Source of the DNA: Pontibacter fetidus
GTDB lineage: Bacteria > Bacteroidota > Bacteroidia > Cytophagales > Hymenobacteraceae
DNA: 64,000 nucleotides
Assembly (NCBI RefSeq): GCF_010119545.1
Contig: NZ_JAAEAA010000009.1
Coordinates: forward strand, 1 to 64,000
Direction: 5' to 3'
A model generated the notes under the pieces. The model had not been told where the DNA came from. It saw nothing but the letters and a program-made list of their open reading frames with translations, and ran no database searches. Position 1 is the stretch's first letter. Each line of letters begins with the position of its first letter. The position numbers and the translations under genes are program-made. Below are positions 25,070 through 35,366 of this stretch, one piece after another.

Positions 25070-25501
25070 ATGGCTTCTAACGTTATGACTAAGAAAGCAA
25101 GCGCACCCAGAGCAAACACGGTGCGTCCGAAGCCAGCAGAAGAAGCTCCAAAGCCAAAAAAACGTAAAGGATTCAGTATCTTTGGGTTACTTGAAAAGTA
25201 TGCCAGCGTTGATGCCTTGTTTGAAGAAGGTGTTCCCCTTAAATACCTGCCCCGCATTTTATTCCTGACGGCACTTACCCTTTTCTATATCGGCAATACC
25301 CATTACGCTGAGAAAACGCTGCGTCGTATCGATAAAGTTAAAGTAGAAACAGAAGATCTTCGCGCAGATTATACGACGCTGAAGTCGGATTACATGGAAG
25401 CCAGCAAGCAATCGGAAGTTGCCCGTAACGTGGCGCCGCTGGGCCTCGAAGAAAGTTCATCTCCACCATATCAAGTTATAGTTCCGGCAGATGAATATTA
25501 A
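25070..25501 (+). CDS. ftsL: FtsL-like cell division protein
   Basis: Small bitopic divisome protein linking FtsQ to FtsW/FtsI. The 143 residues have a basic, Pro/Lys-rich cytoplasmic tail, one membrane segment at about 61-80 (YLPRILFLTALTLFYIG) and a coiled-coil-like periplasmic part (LRRIDKVKVETEDLRADYTTLKSDYMEASK). Sequence is weakly conserved, as usual for FtsL; position between rsmH and ftsI supports it. It overlaps ftsI by 11 bases. Confidence 0.85.
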   Translation: MASNVMTKKASAPRANTVRPKPAEEAPKPKKRKGFSIFGLLEKYASVDALFEEGVPLKYLPRILFLTALTLFYIGNTHYAEKTLRRIDKVKVETEDLRADYTTLKSDYMEASKQSEVARNVAPLGLEESSSPPYQVIVPADEY

Positions 25502-27590
25502 GAAATCCATCGTAATCAGGGTGCGGTTAGCCTTTCTGGCTATCTGCATTTTTGCGTGTGCTATAGTTTACAAAATCACCGTCATTCAGTTTTCGGATGG
25601 TGATAAGTGGAAAGAAATTTCCAAAGAGCGCCGCATTCATTATCAGCCGGTATTTGCCACACGCGGTAATATCTACTCCGATAACGAAAGTATTATGGCC
25701 ACTTCGCTGCCATTTTACCGTGTCGCGTTCGATCCTACTATTTCTGATGCCAGGGCCTTTAATGCAGGTATAGATTCGCTTGCTATGTTGCTTTCGCGTT
25801 TTTATGGCGACCGCTCAGAAGATTATTACCGTCGTAAGATCAAAAATGCCCGCCTTTCCGGCAGACAATACATTCGCCTGAACAGCCGCCAGATAAACTA
25901 CCAGGATAAAAAGATGATGGCCAAGTGGCCTATCTTCAGAGGTGGTAAAAACAAAGGCGGTGTTATTTTCGAGAAAGTTGAAAAGCGCTTTAAACCGTTC
26001 GGCATGCTGGCTGAGCGTACCATTGGTTTTATAAACGAAGATAAGAACGGTGCCGGCCTGGAGTTCAGCTTTAACGGCGACCTGGCCGGAACAGATGGCG
26101 AAGCACTGTTTGAGCGCATTGCAGGTGGCAGCAAACCAATTTATGATGGTACCGAAGTAAAACCACAGCATGGCTACGACATCAAGACAACTATAGATAT
26201 TAACCTGCAGGACGTTGCCGAAAATGCCCTTTATAAAGCACTGGAAAAAACGGATGCTGAGTATGGTACGGTGATCATGATGGAAGTGAAGACAGGGGAA
26301 GTGAAGGCAATTGCAAACCTGGGTAAAACTACGGGAGGATATATAGAAGACTATAACTATGCCGTTGGTTCTCAGGGTCGTACAGAGCCTGGTTCTACCT
26401 TTAAGCTGGCAACGATGCTGGCCCTTTTTGAATACGCTCCGGAGGTAAAACTAACCGATACAATTGATGCCGGCGACGGAAGGTATAAGATCAAGAATAC
26501 CATCATGACCGATGCTAAAACGGGTGGCTATGGTAAGCTGTCGGTGCAGCAGGTGTTTGAAAAATCCTCAAACATTGGCGTGGCCAAACTGATGGAGAAA
26601 CACTTCAGCAGCAACCAACAGGCTTATGTAGATTACCTGGATAAATTTGGTTTAGGCAACACGCTTGGCTTCCAGATGGATGGCGAAGCACGGCCTTACA
26701 TAAAGCACCCGCAGGACAGAACCTGGTACGGTACAACGCTTACCTCCATGGCCATTGGCTACGAAATGAAGCTATCGCCATTGCAAACACTGGCTTTGTA
26801 CAATGCTGTTGCCAATAACGGTACTAAAATACAGCCAATCATCGTAAAGGAAATCCGCAAGTCGGATAAAGTGGTACAGACCTTTAAGACCCGTGTGCTG
26901 GTTGATAAGATCTGCTCTGATGCTACCCTGAAAAAAGTACATGCCATGCTGGAAGGGGTAGTGGAGAACGGAACAGCCAAGAACATTAAAAGTGCTGACT
27001 ATAAGATAGCTGGTAAAACTGGTACTGCCCGTAAGGTAAAGGATGGTAAGTATGTGAAGGAATACTCTACTTCGTTTGCCGGTTACTTCCCCGCTGATAA
27101 TCCAAAGTATAGCTGCATCGTGATCATAGACAGCCCGAAAGGGGTGAACGTGTATGGCTCGGATGTAGCGGCACCAGTGTTTAAGGAACTGGCTGATAAA
27201 GCCTACGCCCGCGACCTGGAAATGCATAAACCACTGCGTGCCCGCGTTACGCCAAATAAAGATAGTTTGCCACAGGTAGCTGCCGGTAGCCTCGATGACC
27301 TTTCTACTATTTGTAACCGCCTGGGCATTAGCAATCATCCGAAAACCGCAGATGAGGAATGGGTAAAAGTGAAGCCTGGAATGCGCTCACTTGACTTTGA
27401 GCCAAACCCTGTACTGGAAGGTAAAGTACCGGATGTAGTGGGGTTAACCTTACGCGATGCCTTGTTTATACTTGGTAACCAACGTCTGCGCGTAAATGTG
27501 CAGGGAGCAGGTAAACGCGTACAGAAACAGTCGTTGGAGGCAGGTACGCCCATAAATAAAGTAAAACAGATAACTATAGTTTTAAGCTAA
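25491..27590 (+). CDS. ftsI: Septal peptidoglycan transpeptidase FtsI (PBP3) with PASTA domain
   Basis: Class B penicillin-binding protein for septal cross-linking. The 699 residues have a membrane anchor at about 9-30, a dimerisation domain, and the transpeptidase motifs SxxK (EPGSTFKLAT), SxN (EKSSNIG) and KTG (AGKTGTAR). The end (VPDVVGLTLRDALFILGNQRLRVNV) is a PASTA domain, which E. coli FtsI lacks but which is common in this phylum. Confidence 0.95.
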   Translation: MNIKKSIVIRVRLAFLAICIFACAIVYKITVIQFSDGDKWKEISKERRIHYQPVFATRGNIYSDNESIMATSLPFYRVAFDPTISDARAFNAGIDSLAMLLSRFYGDRSEDYYRRKIKNARLSGRQYIRLNSRQINYQDKKMMAKWPIFRGGKNKGGVIFEKVEKRFKPFGMLAERTIGFINEDKNGAGLEFSFNGDLAGTDGEALFERIAGGSKPIYDGTEVKPQHGYDIKTTIDINLQDVAENALYKALEKTDAEYGTVIMMEVKTGEVKAIANLGKTTGGYIEDYNYAVGSQGRTEPGSTFKLATMLALFEYAPEVKLTDTIDAGDGRYKIKNTIMTDAKTGGYGKLSVQQVFEKSSNIGVAKLMEKHFSSNQQAYVDYLDKFGLGNTLGFQMDGEARPYIKHPQDRTWYGTTLTSMAIGYEMKLSPLQTLALYNAVANNGTKIQPIIVKEIRKSDKVVQTFKTRVLVDKICSDATLKKVHAMLEGVVENGTAKNIKSADYKIAGKTGTARKVKDGKYVKEYSTSFAGYFPADNPKYSCIVIIDSPKGVNVYGSDVAAPVFKELADKAYARDLEMHKPLRARVTPNKDSLPQVAAGSLDDLSTICNRLGISNHPKTADEEWVKVKPGMRSLDFEPNPVLEGKVPDVVGLTLRDALFILGNQRLRVNVQGAGKRVQKQSLEAGTPINKVKQITIVLS

Positions 27591-29053
27591 TGCAGTCGCT
27601 GCAAACATTACTACACAAAGTTCAGGTACTTAACACCATTGGCTCGCTTGATGTGCCCGTTGAAAGTATAGCTTTTGACTCGCGTAAAGTGCAGGCAGGT
27701 GTGCTGTTTGTGGCGGTGCGTGGTGTGCAGGCTGACGGACATGCTTTTATAACCAAAGCGGCAGAGGCCAATGCCGTAGCTATAGTTTGCGAGGAATTGC
27801 CGGTAGAAAAGAACAGTGCTGTAACTTACATACAGGTAAAGGATTCAGCTGAGGCGCTGGGCCAGATGGCTTCTAATTTCTACGACAATCCATCTGCAAA
27901 GCTAAAATTGGTAGGTGTTACGGGCACTAATGGGAAAACGACTTCTGTAACCTTACTACACAAACTTTTCCGCGAGCTGGGCTACCATGTGGGGTTGCTT
28001 TCTACAGTACAAAACCAGATAAACGAGGAGATAATCCCTTCCACACATACCACGCCGGACGCGGTAACCCTGAACGAGTTGCTGGCGAAAATGGTGAAAG
28101 CAGGTTGCACGCATTGCTTTATGGAAGTGAGCTCGCATGCCATGGTACAGCACCGGGTAGTCGGCTTAACTTTTGCTGGTGGCGTTTTTACCAATATCAC
28201 CCACGACCATTTAGACTACCACGAAACCTTCGACGCCTATATCAAAGCCAAGAAATCGTTTTTTGATATGCTGCCGAAAGGTGCATTTGCTCTGGTGAAC
28301 GCTGATGATAAGCGTGGTTTGGTAATGGTACAAAACACTAGGGCAAGTATACACGAGTTCTCGCTACGCAAAGCAACCGAGTTTAAAGCGCGCATTATCG
28401 ATAATACCATTCAGGGCTTACACCTGGAGATTGACGGAAACGAGATCTGGTGCAAGCTGATCGGCGCTTTTAATGCTTACAACTTGCTGGGCGCTTATGG
28501 CGTGGCTGTGTTATTAGGCGAGGACCCTACGGAAACACTGACTGTACTTTCTGCCCTCGATTCAGCAGCTGGTCGCTTTGATTATATTGTTTCTGATTCG
28601 CAGATCACTGGTATTATTGATTATGCCCACACGCCGGATGCATTGGAAAATGTTTTGAATACAATTCAGCAGATACGGACACCATTGCAAAAAGTGATAA
28701 CTATAGTTGGTTGCGGTGGTAACCGCGATGCGGCCAAGCGCCCGGTGATGGCCGACATTGCCTGCCGCCTGAGCGATAAAGTTATACTTACTTCAGATAA
28801 TCCACGCTTTGAGGAGCCGCAAACTATACTTGCCGATATGCAAAAGGGCGTAAAGCCACTGGATTACAAAAAAACGCTTTCGGTGCTGGACAGAAAGGAA
28901 GCAATAAACACTGCTATAATGCTGGCAGAACCCAATGACATAATACTGGTAGCCGGTAAAGGGCACGAAACTTACCAGGAAATACAGGGCGTGAAGTACC
29001 CTTTTGACGATAAACAAGTGTTGCAGGAAACGTTTCAGCAACTCGGAAAATAA
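27590..29053 (+). CDS. murE: UDP-MurNAc-tripeptide synthetase MurE
   Basis: Adds the third stem-peptide residue. The 487 residues hold the ATP motif GVTGTNGKTT and the Mur ligase central and C-terminal domains. The DNPR motif (SDNPRFEEP) marks enzymes that use meso-diaminopimelate, so mDAP-type peptidoglycan is expected. TAATG overlap with ftsI. Confidence 0.96.
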   Translation: MQSLQTLLHKVQVLNTIGSLDVPVESIAFDSRKVQAGVLFVAVRGVQADGHAFITKAAEANAVAIVCEELPVEKNSAVTYIQVKDSAEALGQMASNFYDNPSAKLKLVGVTGTNGKTTSVTLLHKLFRELGYHVGLLSTVQNQINEEIIPSTHTTPDAVTLNELLAKMVKAGCTHCFMEVSSHAMVQHRVVGLTFAGGVFTNITHDHLDYHETFDAYIKAKKSFFDMLPKGAFALVNADDKRGLVMVQNTRASIHEFSLRKATEFKARIIDNTIQGLHLEIDGNEIWCKLIGAFNAYNLLGAYGVAVLLGEDPTETLTVLSALDSAAGRFDYIVSDSQITGIIDYAHTPDALENVLNTIQQIRTPLQKVITIVGCGGNRDAAKRPVMADIACRLSDKVILTSDNPRFEEPQTILADMQKGVKPLDYKKTLSVLDRKEAINTAIMLAEPNDIILVAGKGHETYQEIQGVKYPFDDKQVLQETFQQLGK

Positions 29054-29094
29054 ACTAATTACATCTTTTAGCCAGGAGTAACGAATAAACTTAA

Positions 29095-30315
29095 ATGCTA
29101 TACTACTTATTTACATACCTCGATCGGGAATATGATCTGTTTGGAGCCGGTGTGTTTCAATACATTTCCTTCCGTGCTGGTATGGCCGTACTGGTATCGC
29201 TGCTTATCGCCATGATTTTTGGTGGTAAACTGATCAAAATGTTGCAGCGCAAACAAGTCGGCGAAAGCATCCGCGACCTGGGCCTGGAAGGACAGATGGA
29301 AAAGAAAGGAACCCCTACGATGGGTGGTCTGATCATCCTGCTGGCTATACTTGTGCCTACGCTGCTTTTTGCCAGATTAGATAATATTTACATTATCCTG
29401 ATGCTGGTCTCTACGGTTTGGTTAGGGGCTATTGGCTTCCTGGACGACTATATCAAGGTTTTCAGAAAGAACAAAGAAGGCCTGGCTGGACGCTTTAAAA
29501 TTATGGGCCAAATTGGCCTTGGACTTATAGTTGGTCTTACGCTATACTTTAACGACGACGTTACTGTTCGTCAGTATATTTTCTCGGATGGTGGTGTTTC
29601 GGCTGTTAATGCTTCAAAAAAGTATGTGGACGTGCACAGTATGATCACAACTATACCGTTCCGCAAAAACAACGAATTAGATTACTGTAACCTATTTTCC
29701 TTTGCTGGTCCTTTGTTCCAGGGTTGGTCGTGCTACCTGTATATACCATTTGTGATCCTGGTGATTACGGCTGTATCAAACGGAGCTAACATTACAGACG
29801 GTATCGATGGCCTGGCAGCAGGTACCTCTGCAATTATCGGTTTAACACTGGCAATTTTTGCATGGGTTTCCGGTAACACCATTTTCGCCGATTACCTGGA
29901 TATTATGTTTATCCCGAATTCGGGTGAGCTGACTATTTTCTGTCTGGCTTTTGTGGGAGCGTGCGTTGGTTTCCTGTGGTATAATACCTATCCGGCGCAG
30001 GTCTTTATGGGCGATACAGGCAGCCTGGCTATCGGTGGTATCATTGCGGTACTGTCGCTTATAGTTCGTAAAGAGCTGCTTATACCTATCCTATGCGGCA
30101 TTTTCCTGATCGAGAATTTATCGGTAATGCTGCAGGTAAGTTACTTTAAGTATACTAAAAAGAAGTATGGCGAAGGGCGTCGCATTTTCAAAATGTCGCC
30201 ACTGCACCACCATTACCAGAAGCTGGGTTACCACGAGTCTAAGATCGTAGGCCGTTTCTGGATCGTGGGTATTATGCTGGCTATTTTAACGCTGGCTACA
30301 TTGAAACTTCGCTAA
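29095..30315 (+). CDS. mraY: Phospho-MurNAc-pentapeptide transferase MraY
   Basis: Integral membrane enzyme that makes lipid I on undecaprenyl phosphate. The 406 residues have about ten membrane segments and the catalytic blocks [26 protein letters not shown] and the HHHYQK loop ([11 protein letters not shown]). The insert between about 160 and 205 (periplasmic or cytosolic loop) is longer than in E. coli MraY (360 residues), as often seen in Bacteroidota. murF and ddl, which often precede mraY, are absent here. Confidence 0.96.
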   Translation: MLYYLFTYLDREYDLFGAGVFQYISFRAGMAVLVSLLIAMIFGGKLIKMLQRKQVGESIRDLGLEGQMEKKGTPTMGGLIILLAILVPTLLFARLDNIYIILMLVSTVWLGAIGFLDDYIKVFRKNKEGLAGRFKIMGQIGLGLIVGLTLYFNDDVTVRQYIFSDGGVSAVNASKKYVDVHSMITTIPFRKNNELDYCNLFSFAGPLFQGWSCYLYIPFVILVITAVSNGANITDGIDGLAAGTSAIIGLTLAIFAWVSGNTIFADYLDIMFIPNSGELTIFCLAFVGACVGFLWYNTYPAQVFMGDTGSLAIGGIIAVLSLIVRKELLIPILCGIFLIENLSVMLQVSYFKYTKKKYGEGRRIFKMSPLHHHYQKLGYHESKIVGRFWIVGIMLAILTLATLKLR

Positions 30316-30333
30316 CCGAACAAAAAACAAACT

Positions 30334-31677
30334 ATGAAGATAGCAATACTAGGAGCGGGAGAAAGTGGTGTTGGAGCCGCATTACTGGCACAGGCCAAAG
30401 GGCTTGATGTGTTTGTGTCAGATATGGGGCAGATCAAAGACCAGTATAAAGCAAAGTTGGCAACAGCTGCTATCCCATTTGAAGAAGGAACACACACCCT
30501 TGATAGAATCCTAGATGCTAACGAAATCATTAAAAGTCCTGGCATTCCTGATAAAGCTGCAATTATACAAGAAGCAGCCAAAAGACAGATACCGGTCATA
30601 TCTGAGATAGAGTTTGCCGGCCGCTATACTGATGCCAAATTCATCTGCATAACAGGTACCAACGGTAAAACGACTACTACGCTGCTAACTTACCACCTGC
30701 TGAAAAGCGCCGGGCTAAATGTTGGCCTGGCTGGTAACATAGGGGAGAGCTTGGCAGAAAAAGTGATCGAGAATAAGCACGATTACTATGTGCTGGAGCT
30801 AAGCAGTTTTCAGCTGGATAACATGTACCAGTTTAAAGCGGATATTGCTGTGCTGCTGAACATTACCCCGGATCACCTGGACCGCTACGGCTATAGTATG
30901 GAGAAATATGCAGCCTCTAAACTGCGCGTAGCTCAGAACATGACCAGCAGCGACTATTTTATCTATAATGCAGATGATCAGAATATTAAAAAGGCTTTTG
31001 ACACGGTAGCATTCGGCGGTACAGCTATACCATTTTCATTAGAAGACGCTGAGGGTACAAAAGTAACTTTTAAGAACTCAACTATAGCTTTGTCGTTGGG
31101 GACTACCGAAGCAACTATAGATGCCTCAAAATCCAGCCTGATCGGGAAACATAACCAGTACAATACCATGGCAGCTGTTGCGGTAGCAAAGCTGTTAAAT
31201 GTATCTGACGAAAGTATAGCCCTGTCGCTGGAGACGTTCCAGAATGCCGACCACAGATTGCAATTGGTAGGTGTAGCAAAAGATGTGAGCTATATAAACG
31301 ACTCAAAAGCAACTAACGTGGAAGCTGTTTGGTATGCGCTGGAAGGTATAAAACAACCGATCATCTGGGTTGCAGGAGGCGTGGACAAAGGCAATGACTA
31401 TAGTACGCTGGAGCCGCTGGCCCGCGAAAAAGTGAAAGTGCTGATCTGCCTGGGTAAGGATAATAAAAAGCTGGAGCGCTCTTTTAACAAAGTGGTGCCG
31501 ATCATCGCCGAAACAGACTCAATAGAATATGCCGTGCGCATGGCAAAACTACTGGCTGTGCCTGGTGATGTTGTTCTATTGTCGCCAGCCTGTGCCAGCT
31601 TCGATTTGTTCGATAACTATGAGCACCGTGGGCAGCGCTTTAAGGAAGCAGTTGAGAAGATAGTTTTAAAGAAGTAA
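30334..31677 (+). CDS. murD: UDP-MurNAc-L-Ala:D-Glu ligase MurD
   Basis: Adds D-glutamate to UDP-MurNAc-Ala in the cytosol. The 447 residues show the N-terminal UDP-binding fold (KIAILGAGESGVGAALLAQAKG), ATP loop ITGTNGKTTTTLL, NITPDHLDRYG and the C-terminal LSPACASFDLFDNYEHRG, a MurD hallmark. Confidence 0.96.
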   Translation: MKIAILGAGESGVGAALLAQAKGLDVFVSDMGQIKDQYKAKLATAAIPFEEGTHTLDRILDANEIIKSPGIPDKAAIIQEAAKRQIPVISEIEFAGRYTDAKFICITGTNGKTTTTLLTYHLLKSAGLNVGLAGNIGESLAEKVIENKHDYYVLELSSFQLDNMYQFKADIAVLLNITPDHLDRYGYSMEKYAASKLRVAQNMTSSDYFIYNADDQNIKKAFDTVAFGGTAIPFSLEDAEGTKVTFKNSTIALSLGTTEATIDASKSSLIGKHNQYNTMAAVAVAKLLNVSDESIALSLETFQNADHRLQLVGVAKDVSYINDSKATNVEAVWYALEGIKQPIIWVAGGVDKGNDYSTLEPLAREKVKVLICLGKDNKKLERSFNKVVPIIAETDSIEYAVRMAKLLAVPGDVVLLSPACASFDLFDNYEHRGQRFKEAVEKIVLKK

Positions 31678-31702
31678 GCATAACAATTTTTAGCCAAAGG
31701 TT

Positions 31703-32869
31703 ATGGTAAAGCAGTGGTTACAGAAAAACCTGCAAGGAGACCCCGTGTTGTGGGGCATCGTCCTGATGTTCTCGCTGATAAGCGTGGCCGTAGTGTATTC
31801 TGCCACAGGTACGCTTGCCTATAAATCATATGAGGGTAATACAGAGTATTTCCTGCTAAAGCACTCATCGCTCATTTTTGTAGGCCTGGCTTTTATGTGG
31901 GCAGCCCACAAGATCAACTATAGGTATTATTCCAGGTTATCGTTGGTAGCCTTAGTGCTGTCGGTACCGTTGCTACTGTTCGCTTTTTTCTGGGGTTCCA
32001 ACATCAACGATGCTTCGCGTTGGATTACCATTCCGGTTATCAACCAAACCTTTCAGCCATCCGACTTAGCCAAACTGGCCCTGATCTCTTACTTGGCAAG
32101 TATGCTGGCTAAAGTACAGTTGCAGGTTAAAGACTGGCGCAAAACACTGGTGCCCATGCTGCTCTGGACGGTAGCCATCTGCGGTCTGATCGCGCTTACC
32201 AATACCTCTACAGCAGTGTTGCTTTTTGCTACCTGTATGCTGTTAATGTTCATCGGGCGTGTGCCATTCAAATACCTGATGACGGTATTCGTGATCGTGA
32301 TTATAGTTGGGGGACTTGCACTTTGGGCTGGTCAGCGTTTAGAGACAGCGGTCAGCCGTGTAGAGGCATTCATGGACAAATCCGAAACGCCTTTCCAGTT
32401 AGAGCAATCTTACATAGCGATTGCCACTGGTGGTGTGGTTGGTAAAGGTCCCGGTAACAGTTACCAGCGCAACCTGCTTCCTCACCCTTATTCAGATTTT
32501 ATTTTTGCGATCATCATAGAAGAGTATGGTTTGTGGGGCGGGGCTGTCGTGCTGTTCTTATACCTGGCCTTGCTCTACCGGGGCATGGTTACAGTAGTTA
32601 ACAGTACCGGCGCTTTTGGTGGCTTGCTTTCTGCGGGCTTAAGTTTCAGCCTTGTCATTCAGGGGATGATCAACATGGGCGTAGCCGTTGGTTTGGGCCC
32701 GATCACAGGTTTGCCTTTGCCGCTCCTTAGTATGGGTGGTACATCATTGATCTTTACAGGCATTTCGCTGGGGATTATTCTTAGCGTGAGCCGTACCGAT
32801 AACGAAGTGAAAAATGCTGCGGTTGGTGCGTCAGCAGGTATAAATGCAAGAGTTCCGGCACATGCGTAA
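31703..32869 (+). CDS. ftsW: Septal peptidoglycan polymerase FtsW (SEDS family)
   Basis: Glycosyltransferase that polymerises lipid II at the septum with FtsI. The 388 residues have about ten membrane segments and SEDS features: VYSATG near 34, QPSDLAKLALISYLA, and the C-terminal LPLLSMGGTSLI. It overlaps murG by 8 bases if murG starts at 32862. Confidence 0.94.
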   Translation: MVKQWLQKNLQGDPVLWGIVLMFSLISVAVVYSATGTLAYKSYEGNTEYFLLKHSSLIFVGLAFMWAAHKINYRYYSRLSLVALVLSVPLLLFAFFWGSNINDASRWITIPVINQTFQPSDLAKLALISYLASMLAKVQLQVKDWRKTLVPMLLWTVAICGLIALTNTSTAVLLFATCMLLMFIGRVPFKYLMTVFVIVIIVGGLALWAGQRLETAVSRVEAFMDKSETPFQLEQSYIAIATGGVVGKGPGNSYQRNLLPHPYSDFIFAIIIEEYGLWGGAVVLFLYLALLYRGMVTVVNSTGAFGGLLSAGLSFSLVIQGMINMGVAVGLGPITGLPLPLLSMGGTSLIFTGISLGIILSVSRTDNEVKNAAVGASAGINARVPAHA

Positions 32870-33974
32870 TACCAACAGACCATATCGCATCATTATCAGC
32901 GGTGGCGGTACCGGCGGGCATATTTACCCGGCTGTTGCCATTGCAAATCAGATCAAGGCGATTAGCCCGGAATCTGAAATACTGTTTGTGGGGGCCAAAG
33001 GCCGCATGGAAATGACCCGTGTGCCGGAAGCAGGCTATAAGATTGTAGGCCTATGGATAAGCGGCCTGCAGCGCAGATTAACTATAGATAACCTGTCCTT
33101 TCCGCTAAAAGTGCTTTCCAGTGTGCGCGCGTCGCATAAGATCATCAACGATTTTAAGCCGGATGCAGTGGTTGGGGTTGGGGGTTATGCCAGTGGTCCG
33201 TTGCTGTATGCGGCAACTGCCAAAGGAATACCGTCACTTATCCAGGAACAGAATTCTTATGCCGGAATTACCAATAAGCTACTGGCCAAGCGCGTAGGTA
33301 AAGTTTGTGTGGCTTACGAGAACATGGATAAGTTCTTCCCGGCGGATAAGCTTGTACTCACCGGCAACCCAGTGCGCCAGGATATTCTGGACATAACCGA
33401 AAAAAGGAGAGAAGCGCTACTACACTTTGGCCTGAACTCTGAAAAGAAAACGATACTGGTGATAGGTGGTAGCCTGGGTGCCAGAACCATTAACCAAAGT
33501 ATAGCTGGCGGACTGGAACAGCTAACTATAGCTGGCTATCAGCTGATATGGCAAACAGGAAAAGGATATTACGCCGAAGCTAAAGAACTAGAGCAGAACT
33601 ATAGCGACAAAGGCGTCCGCGTTTTTGATTTCATCAAACGGATGGATCTGGCTTATGCAGCCGCCGATATAGTTGTTTCAAGAGCTGGCGCGCTGTCTAT
33701 TTCTGAACTTTGCCTGGCAGCCAAACCATGTATACTGGTGCCGTCGCCAAACGTGGCTGAAGATCATCAAACTAAAAATGCAATGGCTCTGGTGCAGCAG
33801 CATGCAGCTATACTTGTACGCGATGCAGAAGCATCTCAAAAACTGATTCCGGCGGCTTTACAACTGGCCCAGGACGAAAAGGAACAGCAACGCCTTTCAG
33901 AGAATATTAAGAAAATGGCCCGCCCTAACGCGGCTGCCGACATCGTGAACGAACTTGTAAAACTGATAAAGTGA
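32862..33974 (+). CDS. murG: UDP-GlcNAc transferase MurG
   Basis: Converts lipid I to lipid II at the inner membrane face. From ATG 32862 it has 370 residues; an in-frame ATG at 32844 would add six. It has the N-terminal ISGGGTGGHIYPA loop, VGVGGYASGP, LIQEQNSYAG and the donor-site motif VIGGSLGARTIN. Its stop overlaps the GTG of murC. Confidence 0.95.
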   Translation: MRNTNRPYRIIISGGGTGGHIYPAVAIANQIKAISPESEILFVGAKGRMEMTRVPEAGYKIVGLWISGLQRRLTIDNLSFPLKVLSSVRASHKIINDFKPDAVVGVGGYASGPLLYAATAKGIPSLIQEQNSYAGITNKLLAKRVGKVCVAYENMDKFFPADKLVLTGNPVRQDILDITEKRREALLHFGLNSEKKTILVIGGSLGARTINQSIAGGLEQLTIAGYQLIWQTGKGYYAEAKELEQNYSDKGVRVFDFIKRMDLAYAAADIVVSRAGALSISELCLAAKPCILVPSPNVAEDHQTKNAMALVQQHAAILVRDAEASQKLIPAALQLAQDEKEQQRLSENIKKMARPNAAADIVNELVKLIK

Positions 33975-35365
33975 GACTGGAAGACTACAGGTATATCTAC
34001 TTTTTAGGCATTGGCGGCATAGGTATGAGCGCGATTGCCCGATGGTTCCATGCCAAAGGGTTTCAGGTATGGGGCTACGATAAAACCAGAACCCCTCTTA
34101 CCGAGGCTTTGGAGCAGGAAGGTATTTCAGTTCATTATGAAGATGATGTAGCAAACCTGCCACAGGAAATTCTGCAGGATAAGGAAAACACGTTAGTTAT
34201 ACTTACTCCTGCTATACCTGCCGAGCACACGGAATGGAATTACCTGAAAGCGCAGGATTATACTATAAAAAAACGATCTGAAGTGCTGGGCATTATTACA
34301 GCGAATGCATTTACCATAGCTGTAGCCGGCACGCACGGTAAAACCACTACTTCATCTATGGTTACGCACCTGCTGCACCATGCCGGGGTTGATGCTTCGG
34401 CCTTCCTGGGAGGTATTGCCACAAACATAAATTCTAACCTCCTTATCAGCAAAGGCGAGCGTGAGCAGGAGCTGGTAGTGGTGGAAGCTGATGAATATGA
34501 CCGTTCTTTCCTGACCCTGTTTCCGGATATTGCAATCGTAACTTCCGCAGACCCAGACCATTTGGATATTTATGGTGATGGCGAGGAACTGATACGTACA
34601 TTTAAGAGGTTCATTAGTCAGATAAAACCAGGGGGCTACTTGTTACTGAACAAAAATACAGATCCACGATTAACAGCTCAGATTCAGCCTGGAGTGCACG
34701 TTATTTTCTATAGTTTAAACTCTGGAGATGCTCATATTCAGAACCTTAGCATTGAGGGTCGTTGGTTCAGATTTGATGTGCAGAGTCCGTTCCATAACAT
34801 AGGTTCGCTTAGCTTAGGTGTGCCTGGTTTTCATAACGCCGAAAACGTGCTGGCAGCAATACTTACCACCCAGATTTTGCAGGTGCCTGAAGCCCAGATA
34901 CGTAGTGGCGTAGAGACCTATAGTGGTGTAAAGCGTCGCTTCGAATTTGTGTATGAAGGCAAAGGCAAAGTATATATCGATGACTATGCGCACCACCCAA
35001 AAGAGATTGATGCGTTTATGTCATCCGTGCGCGCCTTGTATCCGGACAAGCAACTTAAAGTGATATTTCAGCCACACCTCTTTACGCGTACCCGCGACTT
35101 CGCAAATGAGTTTGCAGAGAGCCTAAGTAAGGCCGATGAAGTGGTGTTGCTGGACATTTACCCGGCTCGTGAAAAACCAATACCGGGTGTAACATCAAAC
35201 ATGCTGTTAGAGCGCATTACCTGCCCTAAAAAATCGTTGATAAGTAAAGCTGAAATTGTGGATAATTTAGCTCTAAACAATGATTTTGAGGTTTTAGCAA
35301 CTATAGGAGCCGGTGATATAGATACATTAGTACAGCCTATCAAAAATATTTTAGAAAAAGTGTAG
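33971..35365 (+). CDS. murC: UDP-MurNAc:L-alanine ligase MurC
   Basis: Adds the first amino acid of the stem peptide. The 464 residues carry FLGIGGIGMSAIARW, ATP loop VAGTHGKTTTSSM, VVEADEYDRSFL, DDYAHHPKEI and FQPHLFTRT, all typical of MurC. It starts with GTG within the murG stop codon (GTGA). One base separates it from ftsQ. Confidence 0.96.
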   Translation: MRLEDYRYIYFLGIGGIGMSAIARWFHAKGFQVWGYDKTRTPLTEALEQEGISVHYEDDVANLPQEILQDKENTLVILTPAIPAEHTEWNYLKAQDYTIKKRSEVLGIITANAFTIAVAGTHGKTTTSSMVTHLLHHAGVDASAFLGGIATNINSNLLISKGEREQELVVVEADEYDRSFLTLFPDIAIVTSADPDHLDIYGDGEELIRTFKRFISQIKPGGYLLLNKNTDPRLTAQIQPGVHVIFYSLNSGDAHIQNLSIEGRWFRFDVQSPFHNIGSLSLGVPGFHNAENVLAAILTTQILQVPEAQIRSGVETYSGVKRRFEFVYEGKGKVYIDDYAHHPKEIDAFMSSVRALYPDKQLKVIFQPHLFTRTRDFANEFAESLSKADEVVLLDIYPAREKPIPGVTSNMLLERITCPKKSLISKAEIVDNLALNNDFEVLATIGAGDIDTLVQPIKNILEKV

Positions 35366-35366
35366 T